DNA of 32,080 bases from NCBI GenBank assembly GCA_036490215.1, contig DASXEH010000051.1, positions 1-32,080 of the forward strand, given 5' to 3'. Positions 1-8,804 of this stretch are shown here, in pieces. How positions within the stretch are numbered: the stretch's first letter is position 1; every line of letters starts with the position of its first letter. Below the pieces are notes generated by a model. That model was not told the origin of the DNA and searched no databases. It saw nothing but the letters and a program-made list of their open reading frames with translations. The position numbers and the translations under genes were made by a program. The stretch comes from JASHSH01 sp036490215 (lineage in GTDB: Bacteria > Pseudomonadota > Alphaproteobacteria > Rhodospirillales > Magnetospirillaceae).

Positions 1-2373
1 ATCCGGTTGAAGGATGTGGCGAATGTCGCGCTGGGCTCCGACGATTATGAGTCGCAGGTCAGCTTCGACGGCAAGCGGGCGGTGTATATCGGCATCCAGG
101 TGGCGCCCGCCGCCAACCTGCTCGATGTGATCAAGCGTGTCCGCGCGGCGTTCCCGAGCATCCAGCAGCAACTGCCGCAAGGCCTGAGCGGCCTGGTGAT
201 CTATGACTCGACCGCATTCGTGAACAGCGCCATCGACGAAGTGATCCACACGCTGGTTCTCGCCGTCGGCATCGTGACCCTGGTGGTATTCGTCTTCCTG
301 GGCTCGTGGCGTTCGGTGGTGATCCCGGTGGTGGCGATTCCGCTGTCACTGGTCGGCACCTTCACGATGATGCTGGCCTTCGGCTTCTCGATCAACCTGC
401 TGACCCTGCTGGCCCTGGTGCTGGCGATCGGCCTGGTGGTCGACGACGCGATCATCGTGGTGGAGAACGTCAATCGCCATCTTGAAGACGGGATGACCCC
501 CCTCGACGCCGCTATCCTGGCTGCACGCGAACTGGGCGGACCCGTTATCGCAATGGCCCTGGTGCTGGTGTCCGTTTACGTGCCCATCGGCTTCCAGAAG
601 GGTTTGACCGGCGCGCTATTCACTGAATTCGCCTTCACCCTAGTGGGCGCGGTGGTGGTGTCGTCCATCGTCGCGTTGACGCTGTCACCGATGATGTCGT
701 CGCGCATGTTGAAGCACATCGGTCCCGAGGAGCGGGGCGTCCAGGCTTGGTTCGTGCACTTCATCGACCGGCGCTTCGACGGACTGCGCCGGTGGTACGG
801 CCGGCGCCTGCACGGCAGCCTGAACATCATCCCGCTGACGGTGCTCTTCGCCTTCGCCATGATCGCGAGCATCTATTTCTTCTATCAGGGAGCGAAAAGC
901 GAGTTGGCGCCTGAGGAAGATCAGGGCTTCCTGCTCGCGATCGACACGCCGGCGCCCAATGCGACCCTGCAACAGAAACTGCTGTACTCGCATCAGGCCT
1001 ATGAAGCTTTCGCGAAGTATCCTGAACTGGCCCATGTCTTCCAGATCGACGCCCCCGGCAACTCGCTGGCCGGTATCGTGCTGAAGCCCTGGGATCAGCG
1101 GACACGGCGTTCGACGGAGTTGAAGAACTACATCCAAGGCGACATGAATCAGATCGCCGGTATGAAGTCCTTCGTCATCCCGCCACCGCCCCTGCCCGGT
1201 GCGTTCGGCGCGAACCTGCAAGTGGTGATCGGGACGACCGAGCCCTTCGACCAGCTCAATGAGACTGCCGACAAATTCGTCGCCAAGGCACGTTCCAGCG
1301 GCCTGTTCGTCTTCCTGGATACCGACCTGAAAGTCGACCAGCCGCAGTCAAATCTGGTGATCGACCGTGACAAGACGGCGCAACTGGGTTTGCGGATGAG
1401 CGATGTTGGCCAGGCCATGGGCTCCATGCTGGGCGGCAACTATAATGGCTATTTCAGCTTGGATGGGCGCTCCTATAAGAGAATTGTGCAGGTCGAGCAG
1501 AAGTATCGCCTGACCACCCAGCAGTTGGAGAACTACTACATCAAGACGGCCGACGGCACGCCGATCCCGCTGTCGACCATCGCCCATATCACCACCGAAA
1601 CGGTGCCCGAGTCGCTGAACCACTTCCAGCAGCTCAACTCGGCCACGGTTCTCGGCGCGCCGGCCCCCGGCGTGACCCTGGGCGACGCCATCACGTATAT
1701 GCAGAACCTGGCCAAGACCGACCTGCCGCGCGGCTACTCGCTCGACTATGCGGGGCCGTCGCGCCAGTACGTGCAGGAGTCGGGCGGCTTCCTGACCACC
1801 TTCGGCTTCGCTGTGATCATCATCTTCCTGGTGCTCGCCGCGCAGTTCGAAAGTCTGCGTGACCCGTTCATCATCCTGCTGTCGGTGCCGATGTCGATCG
1901 CCGGCGCGATGGCGTTCATCAACCTGCTCTACATCGGCGATTTCATCGGCCTCTACAGCACCAGTATCAACATCTATACCCAAGTGGGTCTGGTGACGCT
2001 GATGGGTCTGATCAGCAAGCACGGCATTCTGATGGTGCAGTTCGCCAACGACGAGCAACGCGCGGGCAAGAGCAAGCGCGAGGCCATCGAGGCGGCGGCC
2101 ACCATCCGTCTGCGGCCGATCCTGATGACCACCTTCGCCATGGTGCTGGGTGTCGTTCCGCTGCTGGTCGCCAGCGGCGCGGGCGCCGCCTCGCGCTTCA
2201 ACATGGGCGTGGTGATCGCCAGCGGTATCTCGATCGGCACCATGTTCACCCTGTTCGTGGTGCCGGCCGCCTACATGATCATCGCCCGCAACCACTCGAA
2301 GGACCGCCCGGTTGGGTCTGTGGAACCGAGGGGCCATGCCGGCCATTCGGCTCCCCCGGCACCCGCTGAATAA
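1..2373 (+). CDS. RND efflux transporter permease subunit (5' truncated by window edge)
   Basis: This is the inner-membrane pump of a tripartite RND (HAE1-type) efflux system, which exports drugs or other amphiphiles using the proton gradient. The frame is open from base 1, so the gene begins upstream; about 790 residues are visible against roughly 1,030 for the family, so the first transmembrane helix and part of the porter domain are missing. Visible are the TM2-TM6 block and, in TM4, the paired aspartates of the proton relay (GLVVDDAIIVVEN, near residues 145-157). A large periplasmic loop follows, then the second helix bundle with the conserved LRPILMTTFAMVLG segment. The tail after the last helix is rich in His, Pro and Ala. 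No adaptor or outer-membrane channel gene lies downstream, so partners, if clustered, must be upstream. Family assignment is firm; the substrate cannot be inferred. Confidence 0.95.
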   Translation: MRLKDVANVALGSDDYESQVSFDGKRAVYIGIQVAPAANLLDVIKRVRAAFPSIQQQLPQGLSGLVIYDSTAFVNSAIDEVIHTLVLAVGIVTLVVFVFLGSWRSVVIPVVAIPLSLVGTFTMMLAFGFSINLLTLLALVLAIGLVVDDAIIVVENVNRHLEDGMTPLDAAILAARELGGPVIAMALVLVSVYVPIGFQKGLTGALFTEFAFTLVGAVVVSSIVALTLSPMMSSRMLKHIGPEERGVQAWFVHFIDRRFDGLRRWYGRRLHGSLNIIPLTVLFAFAMIASIYFFYQGAKSELAPEEDQGFLLAIDTPAPNATLQQKLLYSHQAYEAFAKYPELAHVFQIDAPGNSLAGIVLKPWDQRTRRSTELKNYIQGDMNQIAGMKSFVIPPPPLPGAFGANLQVVIGTTEPFDQLNETADKFVAKARSSGLFVFLDTDLKVDQPQSNLVIDRDKTAQLGLRMSDVGQAMGSMLGGNYNGYFSLDGRSYKRIVQVEQKYRLTTQQLENYYIKTADGTPIPLSTIAHITTETVPESLNHFQQLNSATVLGAPAPGVTLGDAITYMQNLAKTDLPRGYSLDYAGPSRQYVQESGGFLTTFGFAVIIIFLVLAAQFESLRDPFIILLSVPMSIAGAMAFINLLYIGDFIGLYSTSINIYTQVGLVTLMGLISKHGILMVQFANDEQRAGKSKREAIEAAATIRLRPILMTTFAMVLGVVPLLVASGAGAASRFNMGVVIASGISIGTMFTLFVVPAAYMIIARNHSKDRPVGSVEPRGHAGHSAPPAPAE

Positions 2374-2394
2374 ACCGGCCGGGTAAACACGATA

Positions 2395-2430
2395 GGGAAA
2401 GGAAGGGGTTGCATCGCCCCTTCCCTTCCC
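2395..2430 (+). terminator. Strong hairpin after the RND gene
   Basis: A 14-bp stem with one mismatch (left arm GGGAAAGGAAGGGG, right arm CCCCTTCCCTTCCC) encloses the 8-base loop TTGCATCG, starting 21 bases after the RND stop codon. It is not followed by a T-run, so it is a hairpin candidate terminator or mRNA 3'-end stabiliser rather than a textbook intrinsic terminator. Confidence 0.6.
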
Positions 2431-2434
2431 AGCC

Positions 2435-2463
2435 TTGACAAGGACCGCTGGGGTGACGATTGT
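2435..2463 (+). promoter_or_regulatory. Candidate promoter of aspS
   Basis: A perfect -35 hexamer TTGACA (2435-2440) sits just after the RND hairpin. The -10 at the expected 17-base spacing (GATTGT) is poor. The position between a hairpin and aspS supports a promoter here, but the -10 is weak, so confidence is low. Confidence 0.35.
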
Positions 2464-2497
2464 CCGCCATTCCAGCGGTTCCCAAGGACTTTTAAAG

Positions 2498-4399
2498 ATG
2501 CACCTTTACCGAAGCCATACCTGCGGCCAATTGCGTGATACCGACGCCGGCGCCACCGCGCGCCTGTCGGGCTGGGTGCATCGGAAGCGCGACCACGGTA
2601 ATCTGCTGTTCATCGACCTGCGCGACCATTACGGCGTGACGCAATGCGTCGCCGATGTGGAAAGCCCGGTGTTCAAGGTCTTCGAGACCCTGCGCGCCGA
2701 GAGCGTGATCACGGTGACCGGCACGGTGGTCAAGCGCAGCGGCGATACCATCAACACGAAGCTGCCGACCGGCCATATCGAGGTTCAGGTCGCCAAGATC
2801 GAGATCCAATCGCTGGCGGATACGCTGCCCCTGCCGGTCTTCGGCGAAGAGGACTATCCCGAGGATCTCCGCCTGCGTTATCGCTACCTCGATCTACGCC
2901 GCGAGAAGGTCCATTCGAATATCGTGCTGCGCTCGAAGGTGATTGCCAGCCTGCGCCGCCGCATGATCGACCAGGGTTTCACCGAATTCCAGACGCCGAT
3001 CCTGACCGCGTCGAGCCCCGAAGGCGCGCGCGACTATCTGGTGCCGAGCCGTATCCATCCCGGCAAGTTCTACGCGCTGCCCCAGGCGCCGCAGCAGTTC
3101 AAGCAGCTGCTGATGGTGTCGGGTTTCGACCGCTATTTCCAGATCGCGCCCTGCTTCCGCGACGAAGACGGCCGCGCCGACCGCAGCCCGGGCGAGTTCT
3201 ATCAGCTCGACTTCGAAATGAGCTTCGTCACCCAGGAAGATGTGTTCGTTGCGATCGCGCCGGTGCTGGCGGGTGTGTTCGAGGAATTCGGCAATGGCCG
3301 TAAGGTCACCAAGCCGCATGAATTTCGGCAGATCGCCTATGCCGATTCGATGCAGAAGTACGGCAACGACAAGCCTGACCTGCGCAACCCGATCGAGATG
3401 AGCGCGGTCACCGACATCTTCCGCGGCTCGGGCTTCAAGGTTTTCGCCGGCATGATCGAAGCCGATCCCAAGGTTGAAGTCTGGGCGATCCCCGGCCCGA
3501 CCGGCGGCAACCGCGCCTTCTGCGATCGCATGAACTCTTGGGCGCAGGAACAGGGCCAACCAGGCCTTGGCTACATCTTCTGGCGCGATCCGACCGAAAC
3601 GGACTTTACGGCAACAACTCTTGACAGTGCGGACGGCAAATCAACAAAACAGACTTCCTCGTCGGGCAATTCCAAGATTGGGCTCACTGATAGTGAGGGG
3701 AAGCCACTTCCACCGATTGGGGCTGGACCGGTGGCCAAAAATATCGGCCCTGAGCGCACGAGAGCGCTCGCGGAAAGGCTCGGCCTTAAGGCCGGCGATG
3801 CCGTCTTCTTCGTGGCCGGCCAACCCGAGAAGTTCCGTCCCTTCGCGGCGGCAGCACGCACGCGTGTCGGCACCGAACTGAATCTGGTCGAGAAGGACGC
3901 GTTCCGCTTCTGCTGGATCACCGACTTCCCGATGTACGAGTACAACGAGGAAGAGAAGAAGATCGACTTCTCCCATAATCCGTTCTCGATGCCGCAGGGC
4001 GGGATGGAAGCGCTGACGACCAAGGACCCGCTGACGATCAACGCCTACCAGTACGACATCGTCTGCAATGGCATCGAGTTGTCCTCGGGCGCGATCCGCA
4101 ACCATCGCCCGGACATCATGCTCAAGGCCTTCGAAATCGCCGGCTATCCGGCTGAGGAAGTCGAGCGGCGCTTCGGCGGCATGCTCAACGCCTTCCGCTA
4201 CGGCGCGCCGCCGCACGGTGGTTCGGCGCCGGGTGTGGACCGCATCGTCATGCTGCTGGCCGACGAGCCGAACATCCGCGAAGTCATCGCCTTCCCGATG
4301 AACCAGCAGGCGCAGGATCTGTTGATGCAGGCGCCGGCAGAAGTCACGCCGGAACGCTTGCGCGAACTGCACATACAACTTCGGCCGGTAAAAAAATAG
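2498..4399 (+). CDS. aspS: Aspartyl-tRNA synthetase with an extra internal segment
   Basis: This class II synthetase charges tRNA-Asp (and tRNA-Asn in organisms that use the amidotransferase route; which applies is not visible here). The ATG at 2498 follows AAGGA at 2484-2488. The order is N-terminal OB anticodon-binding domain (about residues 1-110), class II core with motif 2 (CFRDEDGRADR), the bacterial GAD insertion domain, and motif 3 near the C-terminus (GGSAPGVDRIVMLL). The protein is 633 residues, about 40 longer than typical bacterial AspRS. The excess is one in-frame segment of about 44 residues (364-407, bases about 3587-3718) between GYIFWRD and GAGPVAKNIGPERT, which are normally only a few residues apart. 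That segment is rich in Ser and Thr and its DNA is about 52% GC by hand count, lower than its surroundings. The catalytic motifs are intact, so the enzyme should be functional. Confidence 0.96.
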   Translation: MHLYRSHTCGQLRDTDAGATARLSGWVHRKRDHGNLLFIDLRDHYGVTQCVADVESPVFKVFETLRAESVITVTGTVVKRSGDTINTKLPTGHIEVQVAKIEIQSLADTLPLPVFGEEDYPEDLRLRYRYLDLRREKVHSNIVLRSKVIASLRRRMIDQGFTEFQTPILTASSPEGARDYLVPSRIHPGKFYALPQAPQQFKQLLMVSGFDRYFQIAPCFRDEDGRADRSPGEFYQLDFEMSFVTQEDVFVAIAPVLAGVFEEFGNGRKVTKPHEFRQIAYADSMQKYGNDKPDLRNPIEMSAVTDIFRGSGFKVFAGMIEADPKVEVWAIPGPTGGNRAFCDRMNSWAQEQGQPGLGYIFWRDPTETDFTATTLDSADGKSTKQTSSSGNSKIGLTDSEGKPLPPIGAGPVAKNIGPERTRALAERLGLKAGDAVFFVAGQPEKFRPFAAAARTRVGTELNLVEKDAFRFCWITDFPMYEYNEEEKKIDFSHNPFSMPQGGMEALTTKDPLTINAYQYDIVCNGIELSSGAIRNHRPDIMLKAFEIAGYPAEEVERRFGGMLNAFRYGAPPHGGSAPGVDRIVMLLADEPNIREVIAFPMNQQAQDLLMQAPAEVTPERLRELHIQLRPVKK

Positions 4400-4409
4400 C
4401 CCCATAGGG

Positions 4410-4509
4410 TTCACCCCGGAAACGCGAAGCGTTATCCGGGGTCCAGGATAAAAGTAGGAGTCTGCGGCCTTGGATTCCGGCTCTCCGCTTCGCTGCGGCC
4501 GGAATGACG
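4410..4509. repeat. Palindromic intergenic repeat, family A, copy 1
   Basis: Two imperfect arms (about 4410-4447 and 4468-4509) are mutually complementary. Each contains a CCGG-type stem around GCGAAGCG; the left arm ends in GGGGTCCAGG and the right begins TTGGATTCCGG and ends GGAATGACG. The same framework occurs at 10178-10250. Elements of this kind are dispersed through many alphaproteobacterial genomes. It lies between the convergent ends of aspS and the next minus-strand gene and may serve as a two-way terminator. Confidence 0.7.
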
Positions 4510-4520
4510 AGAACCGAATC

Positions 4521-5006
4521 TTACGCGGCGTAGTCCTGAGGTCCAGCCTGCCAGCGCAGAATCGCGACGATGCGATGCAGGCGGCGCGCTTCGGTGTCGT
4601 CGCGGGTAGAGTGGCGGTGGGCGAAAGCCAATCGCTCTTCCCATTCGCGAACCATATCGCGCGGCCGATCCGGCTCTGCGCGTTCGCCCGTCAGGGCACC
4701 GACGGTCATGTTGTAATCGGGATGAAGCTCGACCGGCTGCGCGGCCCGATACTCGTCCCAGGTGATCCAGCCCAGCATATACATTTCATGCGCCCAGTTT
4801 GCCATCTCGCGGGGCGACATGTTGCGGACTTCGATTTCGCTTTCGGGCGGCGGTGCGCCAGCCACAGCCGGCGGCGGTAGCGGCGGCCGATCCGGCACTT
4901 TGGGTAGTGGCTTGGGAAGTTCCAGCCGCGGCTCGCGCGTCGCCCGCACATCACGCCAATCTTCGCGGCGCGTGTCGGAACGGCGGAACAGAAAGTCCAA
5001 AGGCAT
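4521..5006 (-). CDS. Small proline-rich protein of unknown function
   Basis: I do not recognise a named family. The ATG at 5006 has a strong Shine-Dalgarno (GGAGG, 6 bases upstream), which favours it over an upstream in-frame start and gives 161 residues. Residues 1-28 are charged and basic. Residues 31-55 are a proline-rich linker, likely disordered. Residues 60-160 look like a compact helical domain (MSPREMANWAHEMYMLGWIT, then WDEY and an acidic/basic helix EWEERLAFAH). There is no signal peptide or membrane helix, so it is probably cytoplasmic. It is divergent from eipB (246 bases apart) and convergent with aspS. Confidence 0.75.
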   Translation of the reverse strand: MPLDFLFRRSDTRREDWRDVRATREPRLELPKPLPKVPDRPPLPPPAVAGAPPPESEIEVRNMSPREMANWAHEMYMLGWITWDEYRAAQPVELHPDYNMTVGALTGERAEPDRPRDMVREWEERLAFAHRHSTRDDTEARRLHRIVAILRWQAGPQDYAA

Positions 5007-5252
5007 TCGCAACCTCCAGCAACCCATCCCCGAAGGACAAGGCATGCCTGCTTTGCACGCAGCAAGCTCTATGCCATCGATAAGCCCGCGATTTCCCTCG
5101 ATTCAGCGCAATCCGGCAGATACTTGACGGTCATCATCCGGCAAGTTTTGCCGAGCAGATTGTGGCTGCCAGGCAAAAAGAAACCGGCATCGATCACTGT
5201 CCGACCGCGAACAGGAGGTATAGTCTTGCTGCGCGGGGTTTGGAGGACATCG

Positions 5253-6107
5253 ATGCGAGTGTTGGCTTTGGGAATGGTCGCCATAGCGGCGACGATGGCG
5301 GCGCTGCCGGCCAGCAGCGCCACGACCGGCGCCCCTCTCCCCAACGGCGATATCAAACTGCAGCCCCATCGCGCTGAATACACGATGACGTTGAATTCGA
5401 CGCGCATGAGCGGCACGGCTGTGACCGGCGCATCGGGCAAGATGACCTATCGTTTCGCCGATAGCTGCGATGGCTGGACCGTCGAGAACAAGACGGCGGT
5501 CACCTTCGCCTATTCCGACGGCGCACCGGTGGCGACGGTTTGGGACTATGTGACTTGGGAATCGAAGGACGGTATGCGCTTCCGCTTCCACGTGCGCAGC
5601 CTGCGCGATGGCCAGGTGAGCGAAGAGATCGCCGGTTCGGCGTCGCTGGAAGCCAAAGACAAATCGGGCACTGTCCACTTCACCCAGCCGGAAAAGAAGA
5701 CCGTGAGCCTGCCGCCAGGAACGATCTTCCCGACCGATCACACCGTGCGGCTGCTGGAGGCCGCGCAGAAGGGCACCCGTGTTCTGGCCAAGGTGGTGTT
5801 CGACGGCACCGATGCCAGCGGCCCCTTCAATGTGACCGGCGTGGTGACACGACTTCTGCCGGCCAACAGCAACACCAGCCCGGCGCTGAGCAAGGTGGGC
5901 GTCAATGCCACCCTGCTGACGGCGCCGTCCTGGTTCATGCAGTTGGCCTTCTTCCCGTCGACCAGCACCGAAGCCGAGCCCGACTACGAAGTCGGCCTGC
6001 GCTATTACCTGAACGGCATCTCGGACGAGATGATCCAGTCCTATGGCGACTTCACCTTGAAGGCGACGCTCGACAAACTTGAGCCGCTGACAAAGCCGGA
6101 CTGCTAA
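5253..6107 (+). CDS. eipB: EipB-family cell-envelope integrity protein (DUF1849)
   Basis: This is a periplasmic beta-spiral protein; in Brucella the homologue EipB is needed for envelope integrity. The ATG at 5253 follows GGAGGA by 5 bases. The 284-residue length matches the family (about 280). Residues 1-23 form a signal peptide (MRVLALGMVAIAATMAALPASSA). The mature part starts with the family hallmark LQPHRAEYTMTL. A conserved Cys pair is present: C72 (in DSCDGW) and the very last residue C284 (KPDC), corresponding to the disulfide reported for Brucella EipB. It is transcribed alone and converges on the SDR gene with 4 bases between stop codons. Family assignment is by recall of its signature motifs. 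Confidence 0.88.
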   Translation: MRVLALGMVAIAATMAALPASSATTGAPLPNGDIKLQPHRAEYTMTLNSTRMSGTAVTGASGKMTYRFADSCDGWTVENKTAVTFAYSDGAPVATVWDYVTWESKDGMRFRFHVRSLRDGQVSEEIAGSASLEAKDKSGTVHFTQPEKKTVSLPPGTIFPTDHTVRLLEAAQKGTRVLAKVVFDGTDASGPFNVTGVVTRLLPANSNTSPALSKVGVNATLLTAPSWFMQLAFFPSTSTEAEPDYEVGLRYYLNGISDEMIQSYGDFTLKATLDKLEPLTKPDC

Positions 6108-6111
6108 AGGC

Positions 6112-6864
6112 TTAGCGGTTACCCAAGAACGGATCGGTCCAGGCTGGCGGCAACGCCGCCAGCAACCAAACAAGCATGACCATCGGCCAGGGATAGCTGA
6201 TCCGCGCGCGATTGGCGTCGAGGCCGCGGCGCATGATCTTGGCGGCGTGATCGCTGCCCATCAGGAAGGGCATCGGGAAGGTGTTGCCGGCCGTCATCCG
6301 GCTGCGCACAAAGCCGGGGCAGATGACAGTGACGCCCACCTTGTCCCTGGCGACTCGCAACCGCAACCCCTCGCCCCAGACGCGCACGGCCGCCTTGCTG
6401 GCGCCATAGGCCGGGGAACGGCCGAAGCCGCGGAAGCTGGCCAGGGACGACATAATGGCGATCTGGCCATGCTTACGCTTCCGCATCGGGTCGAGCGCCG
6501 GGATCACCGTATTGACCACACCATCGATATTCACCGGCAGGACGCGATAGGCCTCGGCCTCGACCGTACCGGCATGGCCCTCGCTGATACCGGCCACGCC
6601 GGCGTTGGCGATCACCAGGTCGAGCGGTGCCTGGGCGTCGCAAGCGGCAATCCAGGCGGCCATGGCGGCCCGGTCGGTCGCGTCGATTACCTTGCCCTCG
6701 GCCACGGCGCCCTTAGCCCGGCAGGCAGCTGCCACCGCCTCGACCCGCGCTGCGTCTCGGCCCGACAGGAACAGGGTCACGCCGGGCGACGCGTATTCCA
6801 TCGCTAAGGCCTCGCCCAAGCCGCTGGAGGCGCCAGTGATCAGGATGGAACGGAAATCAGCCAT
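6112..6864 (-). CDS. Short-chain dehydrogenase/reductase (SDR)
   Basis: This is a classical SDR that probably uses NADP(H) or NAD(H). Visible are the nucleotide-binding TGASSGLG (10-17), NAG (87-89), and a catalytic Asn112 (VNIDGV), Ser (139/140 in MSSLASF), Tyr153 and Lys157 (YGASK) tetrad. Starting at ATG 6864, preceded by AAAGGGG, it is 250 residues, normal for the family. The C-terminus (about 228-245) is strongly hydrophobic and could be a membrane anchor, as in some SDRs acting on lipids. The substrate is unknown. It is divergent from nadE (133 bases apart) with no sign of shared regulation. Confidence 0.93.
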   Translation of the reverse strand: MADFRSILITGASSGLGEALAMEYASPGVTLFLSGRDAARVEAVAAACRAKGAVAEGKVIDATDRAAMAAWIAACDAQAPLDLVIANAGVAGISEGHAGTVEAEAYRVLPVNIDGVVNTVIPALDPMRKRKHGQIAIMSSLASFRGFGRSPAYGASKAAVRVWGEGLRLRVARDKVGVTVICPGFVRSRMTAGNTFPMPFLMGSDHAAKIMRRGLDANRARISYPWPMVMLVWLLAALPPAWTDPFLGNR

Positions 6865-6917
6865 GCCCCTTTGTAGCGGGTGTTGAGGCGCTCGCCAATC
6901 TAGGCTTCCGGCTTGGA

Positions 6918-6946
6918 TTGACACACCCGGCCCCAGCCCCTAGCGT
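6918..6946 (+). promoter_or_regulatory. Candidate sigma-70-type promoter of nadE
   Basis: TTGACA (6918-6923) and TAGCGT (6941-6946) are separated by 17 bases, placing a start point near 6953 and a leader of about 45 bases ahead of nadE. The -35 is perfect and the -10 moderate. Confidence 0.45.
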
Positions 6947-6997
6947 GCCGCCGGACTTCGATTTTTGGCCCTTTCCGCACCCCTATGACTGCCCTCT

Positions 6998-8668
6998 ATG
7001 ACTGACCGTTTGACCATCGCGCTGGCCCAGATCAACCCGACCGTGGGCGATATTCCCGGCAATGTCCGCCGCATCGAGGCGGCACGCGCCAAGGTCATCA
7101 AAGCGGGCGGGGCTGATCTGATCGTTTTTCCGGAATTGATGCTGTCGGGCTATCCGCCGGAAGACCTGGTGCTGCGCGACTCCTTCATGGACGCGATCCA
7201 TTCGGCCATCGTCGAACTGGCGCTCGAGACGGCCGATGGTGGTCCGGCCATGCTGGTCGGTGCGCCCTGGCGCGTGGGCGGCGAGCGGCGCAATGCGACC
7301 CTGCTGCTCGAAGGCGGCAGGGTGACGGCGACCGTACTCAAGCATCACTTGCCCAATTACGGTGTGTTCGACGAAGCGCGCGTCTTCGTGCCAGCCGAGT
7401 TGCCCGAACCGGTCGACTTCCGCGGCGTCTCACTCGGCATTCTGATTTGCGAAGACATGTGGTTCGCCGATGTGGCCGCTAACCTCGCCACCAATGGCGC
7501 CGAGATCCTGATCGTGCCCAATGGCTCGCCTTTCGATGTCAGCAAGCCCGATGTCCGTATGCATCAGGCCACGGCGCGCGTGAACGAGACCAAGCTGCCG
7601 CTGATCTATGTCAACCAGATGGGCGGCCAGGACGAGCTGGTGTTCGACGGCGCATCTTTTGCGCTCGACAACGAAGGCACACATATCCGCCAACTGCCCT
7701 CATGGCGCGAATCGATCGAGACAATGGTCTGGGAAAAGCACAATACCGGTTGGACCAGCCCAGCAGCCAAACCACCTGCGCCGATCGAGCGGTTGGAGTC
7801 GATCTGGATGGCGCTGGTCACCGGACTTGCCGACTATGTGCGCAAGAACGGCTTCCCGGGCGTGCTGCTCGGCCTGTCGGGTGGCATCGATAGCGCCATC
7901 TGCGCCGCCATCGCCGCCGACGCGCTGGGACCCGACAAGGTTTGGTGCGTGATGATGCCCTCGCCCTACACCTCGGGCGACAGCCTGGAAGACGCCGCCG
8001 CCTGTGCGGCGTTGCTCGGTGTGCGCCATGACACGATCGACATTCGCCCGGCGATGCAGGCCTTTGGCGAAATGCTGGCGCCGTCTTTCGCCGGTAGAAA
8101 ACCCGACATCACCGAAGAGAACCTGCAGTCGCGTGCGCGTGGTGTGACGCTGATGGGGCTCTCGAACAAGTTTGGTAATATGGTCGTCTCGACCGGCAAT
8201 AAGAGCGAGATGTCGGCCGGCTATGCCACGCTCTATGGCGATATGTGCGGCGGCTATGCGGTGCTGAAAGACGTCTACAAGACCACCGTGTTCGAACTCT
8301 GCCGCTGGCGCAATGCCCATAAGCCCGTCGGCGCGCTGGGTCCGCGTGGGCCGGTGATGCCCGAGCGCGTGATCACCAAGCCACCATCGGCTGAGCTGAA
8401 GCCCGATCAGAAGGACCAGGACACCCTGCCGCCCTATGACGAATTAGATTCCATTCTGGAATGCCTGATCGAGCGTTCCATGGGTGTGCCGGAGACGGTG
8501 GCGCAGGGACACGATCCGGCCGTGGTGAAGCGCGTGTTTCGTATGCTTGATCGCGCCGAGTACAAGCGCCGCCAGGCGCCGCCAGGCGTGAAGATCACCA
8601 GCCTCGCCTTCGGCAAGGATCGCCGCTATCCGATCGTCAACGGCTTCACCGCGATGGTCGACGAATGA
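6998..8668 (+). CDS. nadE: Glutamine-dependent NAD+ synthetase
   Basis: It catalyses the last step of NAD biosynthesis, amidating nicotinate adenine dinucleotide with ammonia released from glutamine. The 556 residues combine two domains. The N-terminal nitrilase-type glutaminase has the Glu46 (FPELMLSGYPPEDL), Lys115 (LKHHLPNYG) and Cys151 (ILICEDMWF) triad. The C-terminal synthetase has the ATP-pyrophosphatase loop SGGIDS (294-299) and a substrate region around GLSNKFGNMVVSTGNKSE. The N-terminal glutaminase means it need not rely on free ammonia. The ATG at 6998 has no evident Shine-Dalgarno; a 6-codon ORF starting at 6985 overlaps the start. It appears monocistronic, or co-transcribed with gltX 136 bases downstream across a repeat. 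Confidence 0.97.
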   Translation: MTDRLTIALAQINPTVGDIPGNVRRIEAARAKVIKAGGADLIVFPELMLSGYPPEDLVLRDSFMDAIHSAIVELALETADGGPAMLVGAPWRVGGERRNATLLLEGGRVTATVLKHHLPNYGVFDEARVFVPAELPEPVDFRGVSLGILICEDMWFADVAANLATNGAEILIVPNGSPFDVSKPDVRMHQATARVNETKLPLIYVNQMGGQDELVFDGASFALDNEGTHIRQLPSWRESIETMVWEKHNTGWTSPAAKPPAPIERLESIWMALVTGLADYVRKNGFPGVLLGLSGGIDSAICAAIAADALGPDKVWCVMMPSPYTSGDSLEDAAACAALLGVRHDTIDIRPAMQAFGEMLAPSFAGRKPDITEENLQSRARGVTLMGLSNKFGNMVVSTGNKSEMSAGYATLYGDMCGGYAVLKDVYKTTVFELCRWRNAHKPVGALGPRGPVMPERVITKPPSAELKPDQKDQDTLPPYDELDSILECLIERSMGVPETVAQGHDPAVVKRVFRMLDRAEYKRRQAPPGVKITSLAFGKDRRYPIVNGFTAMVDE

Positions 8669-8695
8669 AACCGATGCCGCGCACGGTCGGCCCAT

Positions 8696-8787
8696 CCTTC
8701 GAGACGCCGGCTTTGCCGGCTCCTCAGGATGAGGTTTTTGGTTTCAGCCTCATGGTGAGGAGGCCCGCAGGGCCGTCTCGAACCATG
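8696..8787. repeat. Palindromic intergenic repeat, family B
   Basis: Left arm 8696-8734 (TCGAGACGCCGG...CCTCAGGATGAGG) is complementary to right arm 8748-8787 (CCTCATGGTGAGGAGG...CGTCTCGAACCATGG), with a short A/T-containing loop. Long palindromes with this wording are common dispersed elements in alphaproteobacteria. It fills the nadE-gltX gap and ends 17 bases before the gltX start, so a folded transcript could affect gltX translation or end nadE transcription. Confidence 0.75.
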
Positions 8788-8804
8788 GCTCGCGAAGACA
8801 CACC

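Noticed and set aside
1348..2346. Minus-strand open frame of 332 codons
   Set aside because: It is antisense to the conserved RND permease and has a low-complexity Arg/His/Asp composition.
3587..3718. Possible frameshift or assembly error in aspS
   Set aside because: The frame stays open across the extra segment and conserved AspRS sequence resumes in the same frame on both sides.
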